Assembly (NCBI RefSeq): GCF_032854445.1
Contig: NC_088305.1
Location: 26,190,628-26,254,627 of the forward strand
Reading direction: 5' to 3'
DNA: 64,000 nt
Source of the DNA: Liolophura sinensis
Taxonomy: Eukaryota > Mollusca > Polyplacophora > Chitonida > Chitonidae
The notes beneath the pieces were generated by a model. The model had not been told where the DNA came from. It saw nothing but the letters and a program-made list of their open reading frames with translations, and did no database searches. Numbering within the stretch: the first letter of the stretch is position 1; each line of letters starts with the position of its first letter. Positions 23,150 through 33,480 of the stretch are shown here, piece after piece. Position numbers and translations under genes: made by a program.

Positions 23150-23455
23150 ATTCATGGAGTAATAAGTGAGGTTGCGTGCTTCGTTTCATGGAGTAACAAG
23201 TGAGGTTGCGGGCTTCGGTTCATGGAGTAACAAGTGAGGTTGCGTGCTTCGTTTCATGGTGTAATAAGTGAGGTTGCAGGCTTCGCTTCATGGAGTAACA
23301 AGTGAGGTTGCGTGCTTCGTTTCATGAAGTAATAAGTGAGGTTGCGGGCTTCGCTTCATGGAGTAACAAGTGAGGTTGCAGGCTACGTTTCATGGAGTAA
23401 CAAGTGAGATTGCGTGCTTCGTTTCATGGAGCAACAAGTGAGGTTGCGGGCGCGA
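23150..23455. repeat. Minisatellite M2, 34-bp unit, about 9 copies
   Basis: The unit starts ttcatggagtaacaagtgag and ends gttgcgtgcttcgt. Units tend to alternate between a gtgcttcgt and a gggcttcgc ending, hinting at a 68-bp dimer. Divergence between units is low. Confidence 0.95.
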
Positions 23456-24230
23456 AGCCAGCGTTTATTGCCTGTCGGTTCTGTAACGCTCAGTCAAAAC
23501 TGGGCCTACTAGTATTGCTATATAGTGCTTGGTGCCAGTCCGTCAGGCCGTCCGTCCATTATTTTCTTAATAAAAGTCTCTTAAACGGTTGTAGCCAGGA
23601 TTACCTAAATTATAACACATGTACGCTTAATTAGATATGGAATAAATTCTATTCGTTTTCTTTGATCTTGGACATTTTTTTCAGGGTCACGGCATCATTA
23701 AAATTTATATTTTGTAAGCTCTCTATCTCTACTAACAATTTTCTTCGAACTAGCACAACATAACGTGTATGTAGTCATCTAGAAGAAACCTGCTTATTTC
23801 AGTCACCTTGACCTATTTCTCAAGATCATTGGGCATGTGACTCCATTACCTGGTAAACACACTGTCACAACAGCTACTGTACAATCGAGGGGTACTAACA
23901 GTGCATTGCCGCATGGTATGTTTTCTTAGCTAGACGATATGGAAAATTCGAAAACAACTCTTTTTGAACATTCCCATTGGCTTATAGTTTAATATCCGTT
24001 TTACAAGCATGGTGGTACTGTATAAATAAAATAATGTGTACACACATTTCAGTTACCAAATATTCTGATTCGTATATCAAATTAAACGCACGTGAATCAA
24101 TGATTGGTAACGGAAGTAGAAGCAAACATTACATAATTTGCCCAGAAAGACTTTTTTAAAATATAAAAATAACGGTAAATATGACGACTTTCCGCACATA
24201 TTTAAACCATTCTGTTCTAAAAAAAATCGC
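23456..24230. other. SDR intron 1; possible unclassified dispersed repeat
   Basis: The GTCCGTC-rich stretch at about 23530-23560, followed by AT-rich sequence, resembles 27400-27720. Both may be copies of one unclassified repeat, but I could not align them well. Confidence 0.35.
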
Positions 24231-24310
24231 GCAAGTGTTTTACTCTGCACTCAAGAATATTTCACTTAAAATATGTGCGATGATCACCAGTATTATTGAT
24301 GGAGAAAACT
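24231..24310 (-). repeat. SINE tail I fragment
   Basis: actcaagaatatttcactta and accagtattattgatggag on the minus strand: the 3' end of a diverged SINE-A. Confidence 0.75.
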
Positions 24311-25155
24311 GGTATTTTATTGACAGCTTAATGGCTATCGTCCTATAGCTAAATGACTAGGATGATAGAATTTCTTCTGGAGCTACATTATTATTAACAA
24401 CGTCAGCAATTCCGTCTCCTCAAGAAATGCATGTAAGCAATCAATCTTCCCCGAAACACCAGCCAAGAAGTGAGCACTTAACTAGAAGTGTGATCGCTGT
24501 TGGCACACTACAAATCTAACGGCTATACATGCCAGGCAAATTTCCAGGCTGAACGCCTCACTCTTTAGATAGTATGCGTTCTTGACTTTACATCAGCTGT
24601 TTCCCCCCCAGGTGTCATTAGACCGAGAGAAAAAAATCTAGGTACAAGCACCTCGGCAAGAACACATCCGCTGTAATGTAGCTTTTTCATCACTGTACCA
24701 GCGAATGGTAATTTCTGGACTTTTATTCATTCCGTGACTTTGACAGTAAAAAAAGACACACAACAATCAGAATACAATCCGCTTTGTAGTAGTATATTCA
24801 GCCATATATCTCATATGTGGTTGTTATCAAGAACGGCTAATGAACCGGCTATTTTTAGATTATAAGGTTTTCTCCGAAAATGCGACAACATTACACACCG
24901 GGTTAAACACGCGTAGTATCTTCACCGTTTGTACGAAAATGCAGTGTTTATATTACACTTCTGACGTCGGAAGTTCCATGTTAGCTCAACCCAGGAAATA
25001 ATCGCATAAAAAGAACTTCTTGAAAGATAATCTTAATGGTACTGGTATCTTGGGCATTAGAGTTTTGTGTTAATACCCATCTGTCTTTGCATTTATTTTG
25101 TGATAACAAATCTTTGTCGTCCGTAAAAATGAAACAAATCCAAATAGCGATAACT
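24311..25155. other. SDR intron 1, nothing recognised
   Basis: AT-rich; no exon signature. Confidence 0.45.
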
Positions 25156-25225
25156 CCAGCGGGATGAACTGGATTCGAACCGTGAACCGCAGCTGCTTTC
25201 AATCGGACCACCCGAGTAGGGTGTA
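25156..25225 (-). repeat. tRNA-like SINE head relic
   Basis: The minus strand contains ctcgggtggtccgattg and a B-box-like cggttcgaatccagttc. Only a head-like segment is recognisable. Confidence 0.55.
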
Positions 25226-26029
25226 AGTGATGGCGAGTAAGTGATCGTGTTGTGGATACAATCTACTGACAGTTCCACATGGGCAGGAGTGAGTTACTGA
25301 TACAGTGGGAGTCACGTGAAACAACCCACATAAACTGTATATGGCTCCTGAACAAAATGACAGAAGTGGGTGTGGAATTGTGCCGGAGAAAATCCACATT
25401 TCATCAATAACAGAAAAAAGGGGGCGTCTCCCTCGGGAAGCGAAATATATGTGTGAAAACCACATGCAGGCATACATTACGATATATATTCCAGGTCACA
25501 TCAGAGATTGCTTTGAGCTCGTACATTTACGGTGTCGACACGATCTGTGTGGCTGATTGGCTGGCTATAGCTGGCCGGCTGAATTGTCGACTGACCATAA
25601 ACGGCTTCATATGAAAAAATATAGGCAATATGTATCCCATTCAGGCATGTTGGTAGAAGAGAGTGGCGCCTTGGTGTATAAAAAGTGAATACGTTGCTGG
25701 AGAAAAAAAATAGCACGAACAAGACGCGTATGTCCCTGGCTAAGCTCCACGGCATCTCTACAGATCTTTTTACACCTTGGAGTGTCCATTTAATAACAAA
25801 AGCTTGAGCCGCTAACCTGATTGAACGACGGACTGACTAACACTGACTATAAAATATGGACGTTTCCCGATGAATCCCGTTCTTTGGGGCATTTCACACC
25901 GTTATCTGTTTACATTATTTGCACTAAAACAGTTATTGTTCCGTTCACAAAAAAAGCTAATAGGCTCTGTGGTGTGAAAAAGAACGTGTGTTCGGATGAC
26001 ATTGTAAATATCTCATATAATGTAATACC
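25226..26029. other. SDR intron 1, no supported gene
   Basis: A plus-strand frame from 25341 has fairly protein-like composition, but no motif or clear splice site supports it. Confidence 0.4.
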
Positions 26030-26500
26030 TAATTAACGGACACTTTACTTGACAAACAAGCTTACTTTACCTGACTAACTGGCATGATTCCTGAAAGACG
26101 AGCTTACTTTGCCTGACTAACGGACAATTTACCTGACTAACAGGCTTACTTTGACTGACTAACGGCACTTCACCTGACTAACGAGCTTACTTTGCATAAC
26201 TAACTGACACTTTACCTGACTAACGAGCTTACTAACGGCACTTCACCTGACTAACAGGCTTTCTTTGCCTTACTAACGGACATTCTACCTAAGTAATGCA
26301 CGCCTTACATGACAACAGGTTTAATTTACCTGACTAACGGACACTTTACCAGACTAATTGGCTTATTTCACCTGACTAACGGATTTATTTTATCTAACTA
26401 ACGGGCTTATTTTACCTGACTAACGGGCTTACTTTACCTGAATAACTGACACTTTAACTGAATATGGGACTAGTTTACCTGACTAACGGACTTCAACGGA
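26030..26500. repeat. Minisatellite M3, about 22-bp unit
   Basis: About 20 copies of tttacctgactaacgggctt + ac with substitutions and short deletions (ggacact, ggcactt, gagctt variants). Confidence 0.93.
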
Positions 26501-26514
26501 GTTCAACGATTGAT

Positions 26515-26740
26515 AGAGCGTCTGGAAGATTGCTATAGAAGCTAGAAGAATGACACAGAAGCTGGAATTCAAAGACTGGTACAGAGGACGGAATTCGAAG
26601 ACTGGTACAGAGACTGTAATTCAAAAGTCAACCAAGATCCTGGAAGATTGATAAACAAGCCGGTAAGACTGACAAAGAAACTGGGATTCAATCTGGTACA
26701 TAGTCTGGAATTCAAAGACTGATACTGAAGCTGATTACCG
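26515..26740. repeat. Second array of minisatellite M1
   Basis: Units such as gctggaattcaaagactggt + acagagga match the array at 22475-23050, which is 3.5 kb away with two unrelated minisatellites in between. Confidence 0.9.
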
Positions 26741-27144
26741 TCGAACATTACCGCTAAGTATATACATCAGTACGTATAATAAGTATGTAACGTATATACA
26801 TAGTATAACACATACTGATCAGGGCTTCAGGTTTAACTAGTATTAGTTTATCAAGGGACGTCACACCTGGGTAACTATATATACCAAATACCTTCACAAG
26901 CTGTATAAATCTATGTGTGCAAATCAATAAAACTGAGACCCTTTCGTACAGATGCTGAGCAATGGATCCCATTATTGTCGTATTAAGAGCACGGAATTTA
27001 ATCGACACGGTGATTCACAGATTGCTTTGTTTAAGGCTAAGCTTCAACACACTTTAGACACAGGGGCGACCTATAAATTATGGCCGCATGCATGCACAAT
27101 ATTCGACCGGAAGGTCTCCATTTGTGCATAAAGACATTCCTCCA

Positions 27145-27196
<52 letters not shown>

Positions 27197-27210
27197 CATA
27201 TATATATAAA
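27145..27210. repeat. AT/TATA dinucleotide microsatellite
   Basis: Long (TA)n tract with two single-base interruptions. Confidence 0.97.
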
Positions 27211-27950
27211 TGTAATACATTAGTATCAAGCTAATAAGTCATACAAAGATAGGAATGTACATCGGTATACATTTAAAGATCGGCTGGTATTATAAGGTAT
27301 AACAGTTGGTGTATCTTAATACATATATATTTCGTACCCTTATATCAAATATAACAAAACGTCTATGAAAATCAATTATACAATCTAAGATTAGTCTGAG
27401 GTACAATAGGTACTGTCTGTCCATCAGTCTGTCTGTCCGTGAGTCTTTCAGTCCGTCAGTCTTTCAGTTCGGTAAAGAATGACTTTTCCAGAATTTTTTT
27501 TTTGTCAAAACAGTTCGTCACATAGAATTGGGATGGATCATACCGATTCAAAATGATGAGTTACAGACCAAGTTCGAGCTTCAGACTTTTCGTGACATTT
27601 TGAGCTGTTCTCAACACAGTTTTCTGGACATTTTTCCACAACCGTTTGTAATGAATTGAAGTTTAGTACGTGGCTTCATCGTTACAAGCTGTTGACTTTG
27701 CGCTGTTTTGTTTCATCATGAACGAAATTTTGGTCGCTTTTCCCGGGCGTCTTTTTCCAGATTGTTGGTTGTTCGTAAGTGAGATTTATGACATAGCTTA
27801 AATCTGCAATACTGCTTGTTTGATTAGCGTTTAAAGTTACAGCTTAACCCCTTACCCTTAACTTTTGATTGTGATAAGCCAATGATACGGCGTTGGCTAG
27901 TAGACGCTATCGGCTTGCATAGCTAAGGGCCCTCTACTTTCATGATTATC
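27211..27950. other. SDR intron 1; (GTCTGTCC)-like tract
   Basis: A degenerate GTCTGTC/GTCAGTC simple repeat at about 27413-27475 is followed by unclassified AT-rich sequence that may be a dispersed repeat. No coding signature. Confidence 0.4.
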
Positions 27951-27954
27951 TGAA

Positions 27955-28110
27955 CAACTGTGCTCATGTTTACAGGAAGAGCAACAAACAGGTCATAGTG
28001 CGGTTGACCATTATCAGACTTCCTGACGTAAAATCAGCCAAGTCATTCAGTCAGCACCGGCATCTGGATTCGAACTCGCGACTTCATTCACCAAGGGTTG
28101 TGGTCCGCAT
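27955..28110 (-). repeat. tRNA-derived SINE relic
   Basis: On the minus strand the segment gcgagttcgaatccagatgc is B-box-like and is followed by tgctgactgaatgacttgg. The layout is tRNA-like head followed by body. Confidence 0.55.
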
Positions 28111-28114
28111 GAAA

Positions 28115-28830
28115 GACGGCTTCTAACACTTGATGATTTCTATAGCACCGATGATTTCTATAGCACCGAGCTAGCGGTAGGTGTGTCTTGCTACTTTATG
28201 AAAGATGATTTCTAGCGTTAAATCCATGAAGGCCTTGTTTTCGCTACTTCATGAAGACTTCTAGCGTTCAGCAACCGAAAGTCTTCACTTGCTAATTTAA
28301 TAAAGACGACTTCTAGCACTTAACCAGCGAACGTATACGATTTCTAGTATACTGAGCTAACGAAAGCTCTGTTTCACTACTTTATGAAAGACTCTTTTTA
28401 GCACTGAGCCATCGAAAGCCTTTCGCTACTTTTTTAAAACGATCTCTATCAATGAGTTAACGAAAGGCTTGTATCGATCCTTCATGAATAATGACATCTA
28501 GCACTGAGCCAGCGAAGTACTTGCCTTGCTTCTCCATGATAGACTTGTAGCATTTATCCAGCGAAAGTTTTGTCTCGGTATTTCATGAAGACTTCGGGTT
28601 TTCAACCAGCGAAAGCAATATCTCACTATTCTCTGAAAGGCAACTTCTAGCACTGAGCCAGCGAAAGTCTTGACATGCTACTTTATGAACAACTTTTATG
28701 AACAAGACTTCTACAACTGAGCCGGTGAAAGCCTTGTCTTGCTACTTTGCGAAAGTTTACTTGTAACACTCAGACAACGAAACTTCTGTGGTGCTTCATC
28801 ACAAAATAACTTCTTGCAATGGCAGTTAGC
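28115..28830. repeat. Minisatellite M4, about 60-65-bp unit, old
   Basis: About 11-12 diverged units with the order gacttctagcactgagcca, gcgaaagccttgt, cttgctactttatgaa. Divergence is higher than in M2, so the array is old. Confidence 0.9.
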
Positions 28831-28987
28831 CTTAATTGCCTTGCTGCTTTTCTTTTGTAATCCGTTTCATATTATAGCTGTTGATTGCTGTGTGCATTAA
28901 ATTAATGGACTAGCTCAAGCTGAGCCAGTTAAATGCCACAGAAGCTGGAAAATGATTGAAGCAGAATTTCTGACGATATTCATAATT

Positions 28988-29193
28988 TAATTTATTTATA
29001 TATTTGATTGGTGTTTTACGCCGTACTCAAGAATATTTCACTTATACGACGGCGGCCAGTTTTACGGTGGGAGGAAACCAGGCAGAGCCCGGGGGATACC
29101 CACGACCATCCACAGGCTGCTGCCAGACCTTCCCACGTACGGCCCGAGAGGAAGCCAGCATGAGCTGGACTTGAACTCCCAGCGACCACATTG
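28988..29193 (-). repeat. SINE-A, 5'-truncated
   Basis: Minus-strand tail, ggcggccag block, body and the gagttcaag-equivalent. It stops before the A-box part of the head. It lies about 200 bp downstream of SDR exon 1, inside intron 1. Confidence 0.93.
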
Positions 29194-29388
29194 AGATTCA
29201 TAATTACCATATTTAAACCTAGCTGGCTACCTGCTCTCATAAAGTGGCCTGTGTATATGGAAACATTTTAAAGTGTATACATCTTATAGAGTTTTTATTA
29301 CAGAAACTATCTTGCGATATATTCAATTTATAATTTTAGATACATAACAAGCGTTCTTGTAACATAGTGTAAGAAGATGACCACGTAC

Positions 29389-29464
29389 CTGTATTGCCTC
29401 CAGTAATTAAAAAAATCCGATCTTCAGGCAATTGAACGATAGGAAATGACAGAGTGGAGCCCAT
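29389..29464 (-). CDS. SDR family oxidoreductase (RDH/DHRS/WWOX-like), first coding exon
   Basis: First 25 residues of a classical short-chain dehydrogenase/reductase, an NAD(P)(H)-dependent enzyme family with a Rossmann fold. The exon reads MGSTLSFPIVQLPEDRIFLI then TGGNT. It ends in phase 1 at aatacag/gtacgtg, so Gly26 is completed by exon 2, giving TGGNTGIG. The ATG has A at -3 and G at +4, and an in-frame TAA lies upstream. With exons 2 and 3 this gives 123 residues; usual SDR length is about 250-350, so the C-terminal half is missing here. There is no signal peptide or long membrane segment at the N-terminus. The substrate is unknown: RDH11-14, DHRSX and WWOX share these motifs. Intron 1 is 15.4 kb and full of repeats. 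Confidence 0.88.
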
Positions 29465-29612
29465 GTTTAGACTGTAATCCAGTACGGTACGTTCTGTACA
29501 GATGGACGGTTAGTGGCTGGCTGAAGCTTTCCTCTGAGCCGGCCCGCTTTCACCGCTGGCTGCTTCAAACTGCGGTCTGCTACCGTACTCTACCCGTCAC
29601 TCGTATATATGT
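29465..29612 (-). promoter_or_regulatory. Putative core promoter and 5' UTR of the SDR gene
   Basis: On the minus strand a TATATA at about 29610-29605 lies about 140 nt upstream of the ATG, which would place initiation near 29575 and a 5' UTR of about 110 nt. The segment is less AT-rich than its surroundings. No 5' intron signature was seen in it. Inference only. Confidence 0.35.
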
Positions 29613-30290
29613 GAATCTGCCAGCCAGATGTGGGTGAACGAGGGAGAGCGCCGTAACAACCCTAATAAACACACCAGCAGGCAAAGAAAATATCGTCTTA
29701 ACAGATGTAGTCCAGATTAAAAAATATAACAGGTCTAGCTAATAAAGGGCTGCTATAGGCGATATTCCTTTCATCTTTATCCCTATAGCCGATGAGAAAA
29801 CGACGGCCGAATTCACTGACGCCAATTAGTACGTTTACTTCATCAACACTCAAGTTGACTTCCTTGGCTTATGGTTTACCGCATGTAGTGTTGTCAGAAT
29901 GACAAGAATGTGAGCGGTTGCGATGAAAGATTTGCTAATTGGTACATAAATGGGTGAGATGTGGGCAAATGCTTGACGACAGGCCAACCTACTTGAGCAG
30001 GCAATCAACAGGTTGTTTCTCAAACCGTGCAAAGGCAACAAATTAGGAAGCTATGGTGTCGAACTCAAGGCAAACCTCCATGAACAAACCATCCTCTTAA
30101 AAAGAGGATGTTGAGAATGTTACATAGAAAACCTGGTTAAATTCGTGTAATAATGAAGTAAATACAAAGGAGTGTCATCGATTTTATCGCACCCTGTAAT
30201 GTAACTCATACATGTATGTGTACCCCGCCGGTTGAATATCAAAAGACTGCTTGTTGGTCCTTGATGATAATAAACAGTCGACGACGCTTG
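29613..30290. other. Intergenic, upstream of SDR; nothing recognised
   Basis: No exon or defined repeat. It may hold regulatory sequence for the SDR gene. Confidence 0.4.
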
Positions 30291-30294
30291 GGAG

Positions 30295-30505
30295 ACAGTT
30301 TGTGTCGACTAACGTTTGTGGAAGACCGTTTACTTACCACAAGTATGGTAAACATATCTGTACGCCACATGTGGAAAAGTCCGTCAGTGACTTGCCAGAG
30401 GTTTATAGTTTACGCCGGACACGCCGGGGTGTTTTTTCGATCCATAACACTGACCACCAGTTTAAGTGAAAAACCCTTGAGTATGAGGTTAAACAATAAT
30501 GAAAT
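30295..30505 (+). repeat. SINE-C-like copy
   Basis: Markers gacttgccagaggtttatag, cgccggacacgccgggg and ataacactgaccacc, then a tail I derivative (aagtgaaaaacccttgagta). The 133-codon frame across it is a by-product. Confidence 0.75.
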
Positions 30506-31178
30506 AAACCAGAACTGCCTGCAGTTTCACGGCTTCCAAGTAGTCTGTACACTTGTTGTTTATTACCAATGGCGAGATTCTAAACGGATATTGATGTCAT
30601 TTTCAAGTTTTTTGTAACCAGTATTGCTCTACGTACATATCAAATTTCAGAGATATCTGTATGCCATTGGTTCTTGAGAAGAAAATATTTAAAGGATTTA
30701 ATCGGAATCCAATGTGACCGCCAAACTAAGTGACCTACATACATTAAAACTCCTAAAGATAATATCAGCGACATGTTTACTACATGTACCAAATTTCAAA
30801 AAGCTGTCGTTGCAGTTTTCTACAGAGCACTGATCGAAAAGTATAATATTAATATTCCCAGCAAGGACAAATGGCTTCCAGCTTTCGGCGTATCAAAACG
30901 AATGGCATTAAGCCCAGTTTGTATGTATATGAAATACAGAGTTAATATAAGTTGTCAATCACCAGAGCCTCCCAATTTCATTAACGCCTTTAACGCAAAA
31001 TTGTAACTACTGTTTAGCAAAGTTTATGCAAATAAAATAAAAAATATACAGGTAACGGTACATTAAAATACTGGTTAACATCGAGTGCCCGTATATAGAT
31101 TACGGGTAAAACGGCAACGCCAAGAGCAAATTCATGTATCAGTTTCTTTTGTTTAGTCTGTCGGGTACTCTCTAAAAC
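30506..31178. other. Intergenic, nothing recognised
   Basis: AT-rich; no exon signature. Confidence 0.45.
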
Positions 31179-31393
31179 TTATTTATTTATTTCATTGGTC
31201 TTTTACGCTGCACTCAAGAATGTTTCGCTTGTATTATGGTCGGAGGAAACCCGCCTTGGAGCTGGAGGGCACGACCATCCGTAGGTTGCTGCAATACCTT
31301 TCCACATACGACCGGTGAGGAAGTCCACCTGGACTTGAACCCACAGCGATTAATTGATGAGAGGCTCCTGGGTCATTGTGCTAGCACGCTAAA
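31179..31393 (-). repeat. SINE-A, internally deleted
   Basis: Minus-strand tail (actcaagaatgtttcgctt), shortened middle and the head-proximal segment gagaggctcctgggtcatt. Confidence 0.9.
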
Positions 31394-31519
31394 AGCTAGT
31401 CAATATACAACTGTGTATATTGACATTTGCACATTCAAATTGATATATGTATGTGTATCGGTGGTACACAACTGATACATGATATTGTGGACGTGTTACA
31501 TAAATTTTACCCTTTTGTG

Positions 31520-31610
31520 GTGCCAATGGCGAAATAGTGCTGCCTCACTGAAACATTATGCCAAAGACACCTGACATACAGCCCCAACAGTCATAGATAC
31601 CACGCCACAC
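31520..31610 (-). repeat. SINE-E fragment
   Basis: gctgcctcactgaaacatta, ccaaagacacctgacatac and the caacagtc block match the middle of SINE-E at 41127-41385 and 43966-44312. Confidence 0.6.
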
Positions 31611-31734
31611 ACTATCTTGTCATGTCTCCTTATTCACTGAGTAACAGGACGTGGAAGTGTCATGCAAATATATTCGAAAAGTAAAATTATTTCCTACTCA
31701 GCTCTTGAGCAGGTTAATAACCCCCATCACCAGT

Positions 31735-31830
31735 TCCCAAAACGAGGTTTAACTCAAACCACCAAATAACTGAAAACGTATTTGAGGTACGAAATCAGAA
31801 CGGAGTCATACAAAAACAAGCAATACTATT
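31735..31830 (+). repeat. Partial copy of dispersed repeat X
   Basis: aaacgaggtttaactcaaac, caccaaataactga and acggagtcatacaaaaacaa align with 5270-5365. Confidence 0.65.
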
Positions 31831-33060
31831 CACGAACGAGACCAGCGAGAATTTGTTTTTGAGGTTTCGTCAGCGTAATTAGCAGATATACATCTTGGCT
31901 TTGTGTACGTATCATGCAGTGGTACAGATTGCATGTTGTTTGCATAACGCATCCACAATGACGTGTGTACCTTACACAAAGTATGTAATTGTACTACCGA
32001 TACACGTCACTCTAAATGAGCAACTTTCTACACTTGTATGAGGTTTTACAGTAAAAGTAAACAAGGTGAAAAAAATACAATTTGTTGCCATCAACATTTC
32101 ACTTCTCTCAGCGTTTACTTTTATGACTGGACTTCTCTTTTAACGAATTTCTCCAGAATAAGCCAGTTAAAAAATCCCTAGGGTGTTACGTAAAACACCC
32201 GATCAAAGAAATAAACAAATAAACACAGGCTATCCCCAGTCGAGTAATAAATTCTTAGACAAATAATCAAACCAACAATTTGCAAAACAACCTTTTAGCG
32301 AAAATTCCCAAGTCATGTAGTGTTAGGTCAACTGGTCGACCTAAGTATGCAGGTTTGGAGGTTATCTTGCACGATCAAAGTTTCCAGTTGCTTTACATCA
32401 GAAATATACACTTTCATGATCAGATTTCTATGACAACATTGCTTAACACGCAGACGATGCCATGCAGTCCCCCCGTCCTTGACCCACACACGACACTCAC
32501 ATGCCTAAGTAGCACACTGTTGCACGCTGATTGGTGCAAATTAAGACTCGTGATAAAGACAAACATTTTAAGAATTAGTACGCATGTATAGGGCATGTGT
32601 ACTAGATTTTACTTTGAATTTCCTGTTGTTGTTGTTTTTTTGTTTGTTTGTTTGTTTTTTGGGGGGTTTTTTCTCTAAAAATCTAAAATATGTCTCTAAA
32701 ACTACAATTCCTGGTCATAAAAAGTTACATAGACGAAGCAAAGCAAGTTAGATCAAGGCGCCAACAACAGGGACTTTTGTATTCAACAACCTACCCTATC
32801 CACAGGTAAACTCCATCCAATCTATATCACTTAGTTACGGGTTGGTTACCAATTAGCTCCGAGATGAGTCGTATACTGCGAAGAATGACCCTCATGGGCA
32901 CAGTTTCTCAGACTGCCACACATTCTGTAAATATGTAGTCAGAGGCATGTTTTACCAACAAGTTCAGTTAAAACCACTGTTCAGTATCCAATTATAGAAC
33001 ATGACAGTTTGTTAATGCTAAAAACCCTATTGGTTGTCAATCAACACGACACACCAAGTA
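31831..33060. other. Intergenic; short tail-like fragment and T/G tract
   Basis: A tail I-like fragment (cgtaaaacacccgatcaaag, about 32190-32225) and a (TTTG)n tract at about 32625-32660. No gene seen. Confidence 0.45.
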
Positions 33061-33065
33061 ACTCT

Positions 33066-33480
33066 ATATTCGGTCATTGAGGATCCCAAGTACGTCTGTT
33101 GTATTCGGTCAGTGGGGATCCCTAGTACGTCTGTATTCGGTCATTGAGGATCCCAAGTACGTCTGTTGTATTCGGTCAGTGGGGATCCCTAGTACGTCTG
33201 TATTCGGTCATTGAGGATCCCAAGTACGTCTGTTGTATTCGGTCAGTGGGGATCCCTAGTACGTCTGTATTCGGTCATTGAGGATCCCAAGTACGTCTGT
33301 TGTATTCGGTCAGTGGGGATCCCTAGTACGTCTGTATTCGGTCATTGAGGATCCCAAGTACGTCTGTTGTATTCGGTCAGTGGGGATCCCTAGTACGTCT
33401 GTATTAGGTCACTGAAGACTTCAAGCCTGTCTGTATTCGGTCACTGGTGATCCCAACTACATCTGCACATACACTTGGTC
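33066..33480. repeat. 67-bp higher-order tandem repeat, 5 near-identical copies
   Basis: Each 67-bp unit is two related monomers: A (35 bp, gtattcggtcattgaggatc...) and B (32 bp, gtattcggtcagtggggatc...), both with GGATCC. Five A-B units (33066-33402) look identical by eye except at the left edge. Two diverged monomers follow to about 33480. Confidence 0.97.

Noticed and set aside
30216-30617. 133-codon plus-strand frame
   Set aside because: Covers a SINE-C-like copy.
33066-33480. CRISPR-like regular repeat array
   Set aside because: Direct 32/35-bp monomers have no unique spacers, and the genome is eukaryotic; this is a tandem repeat.
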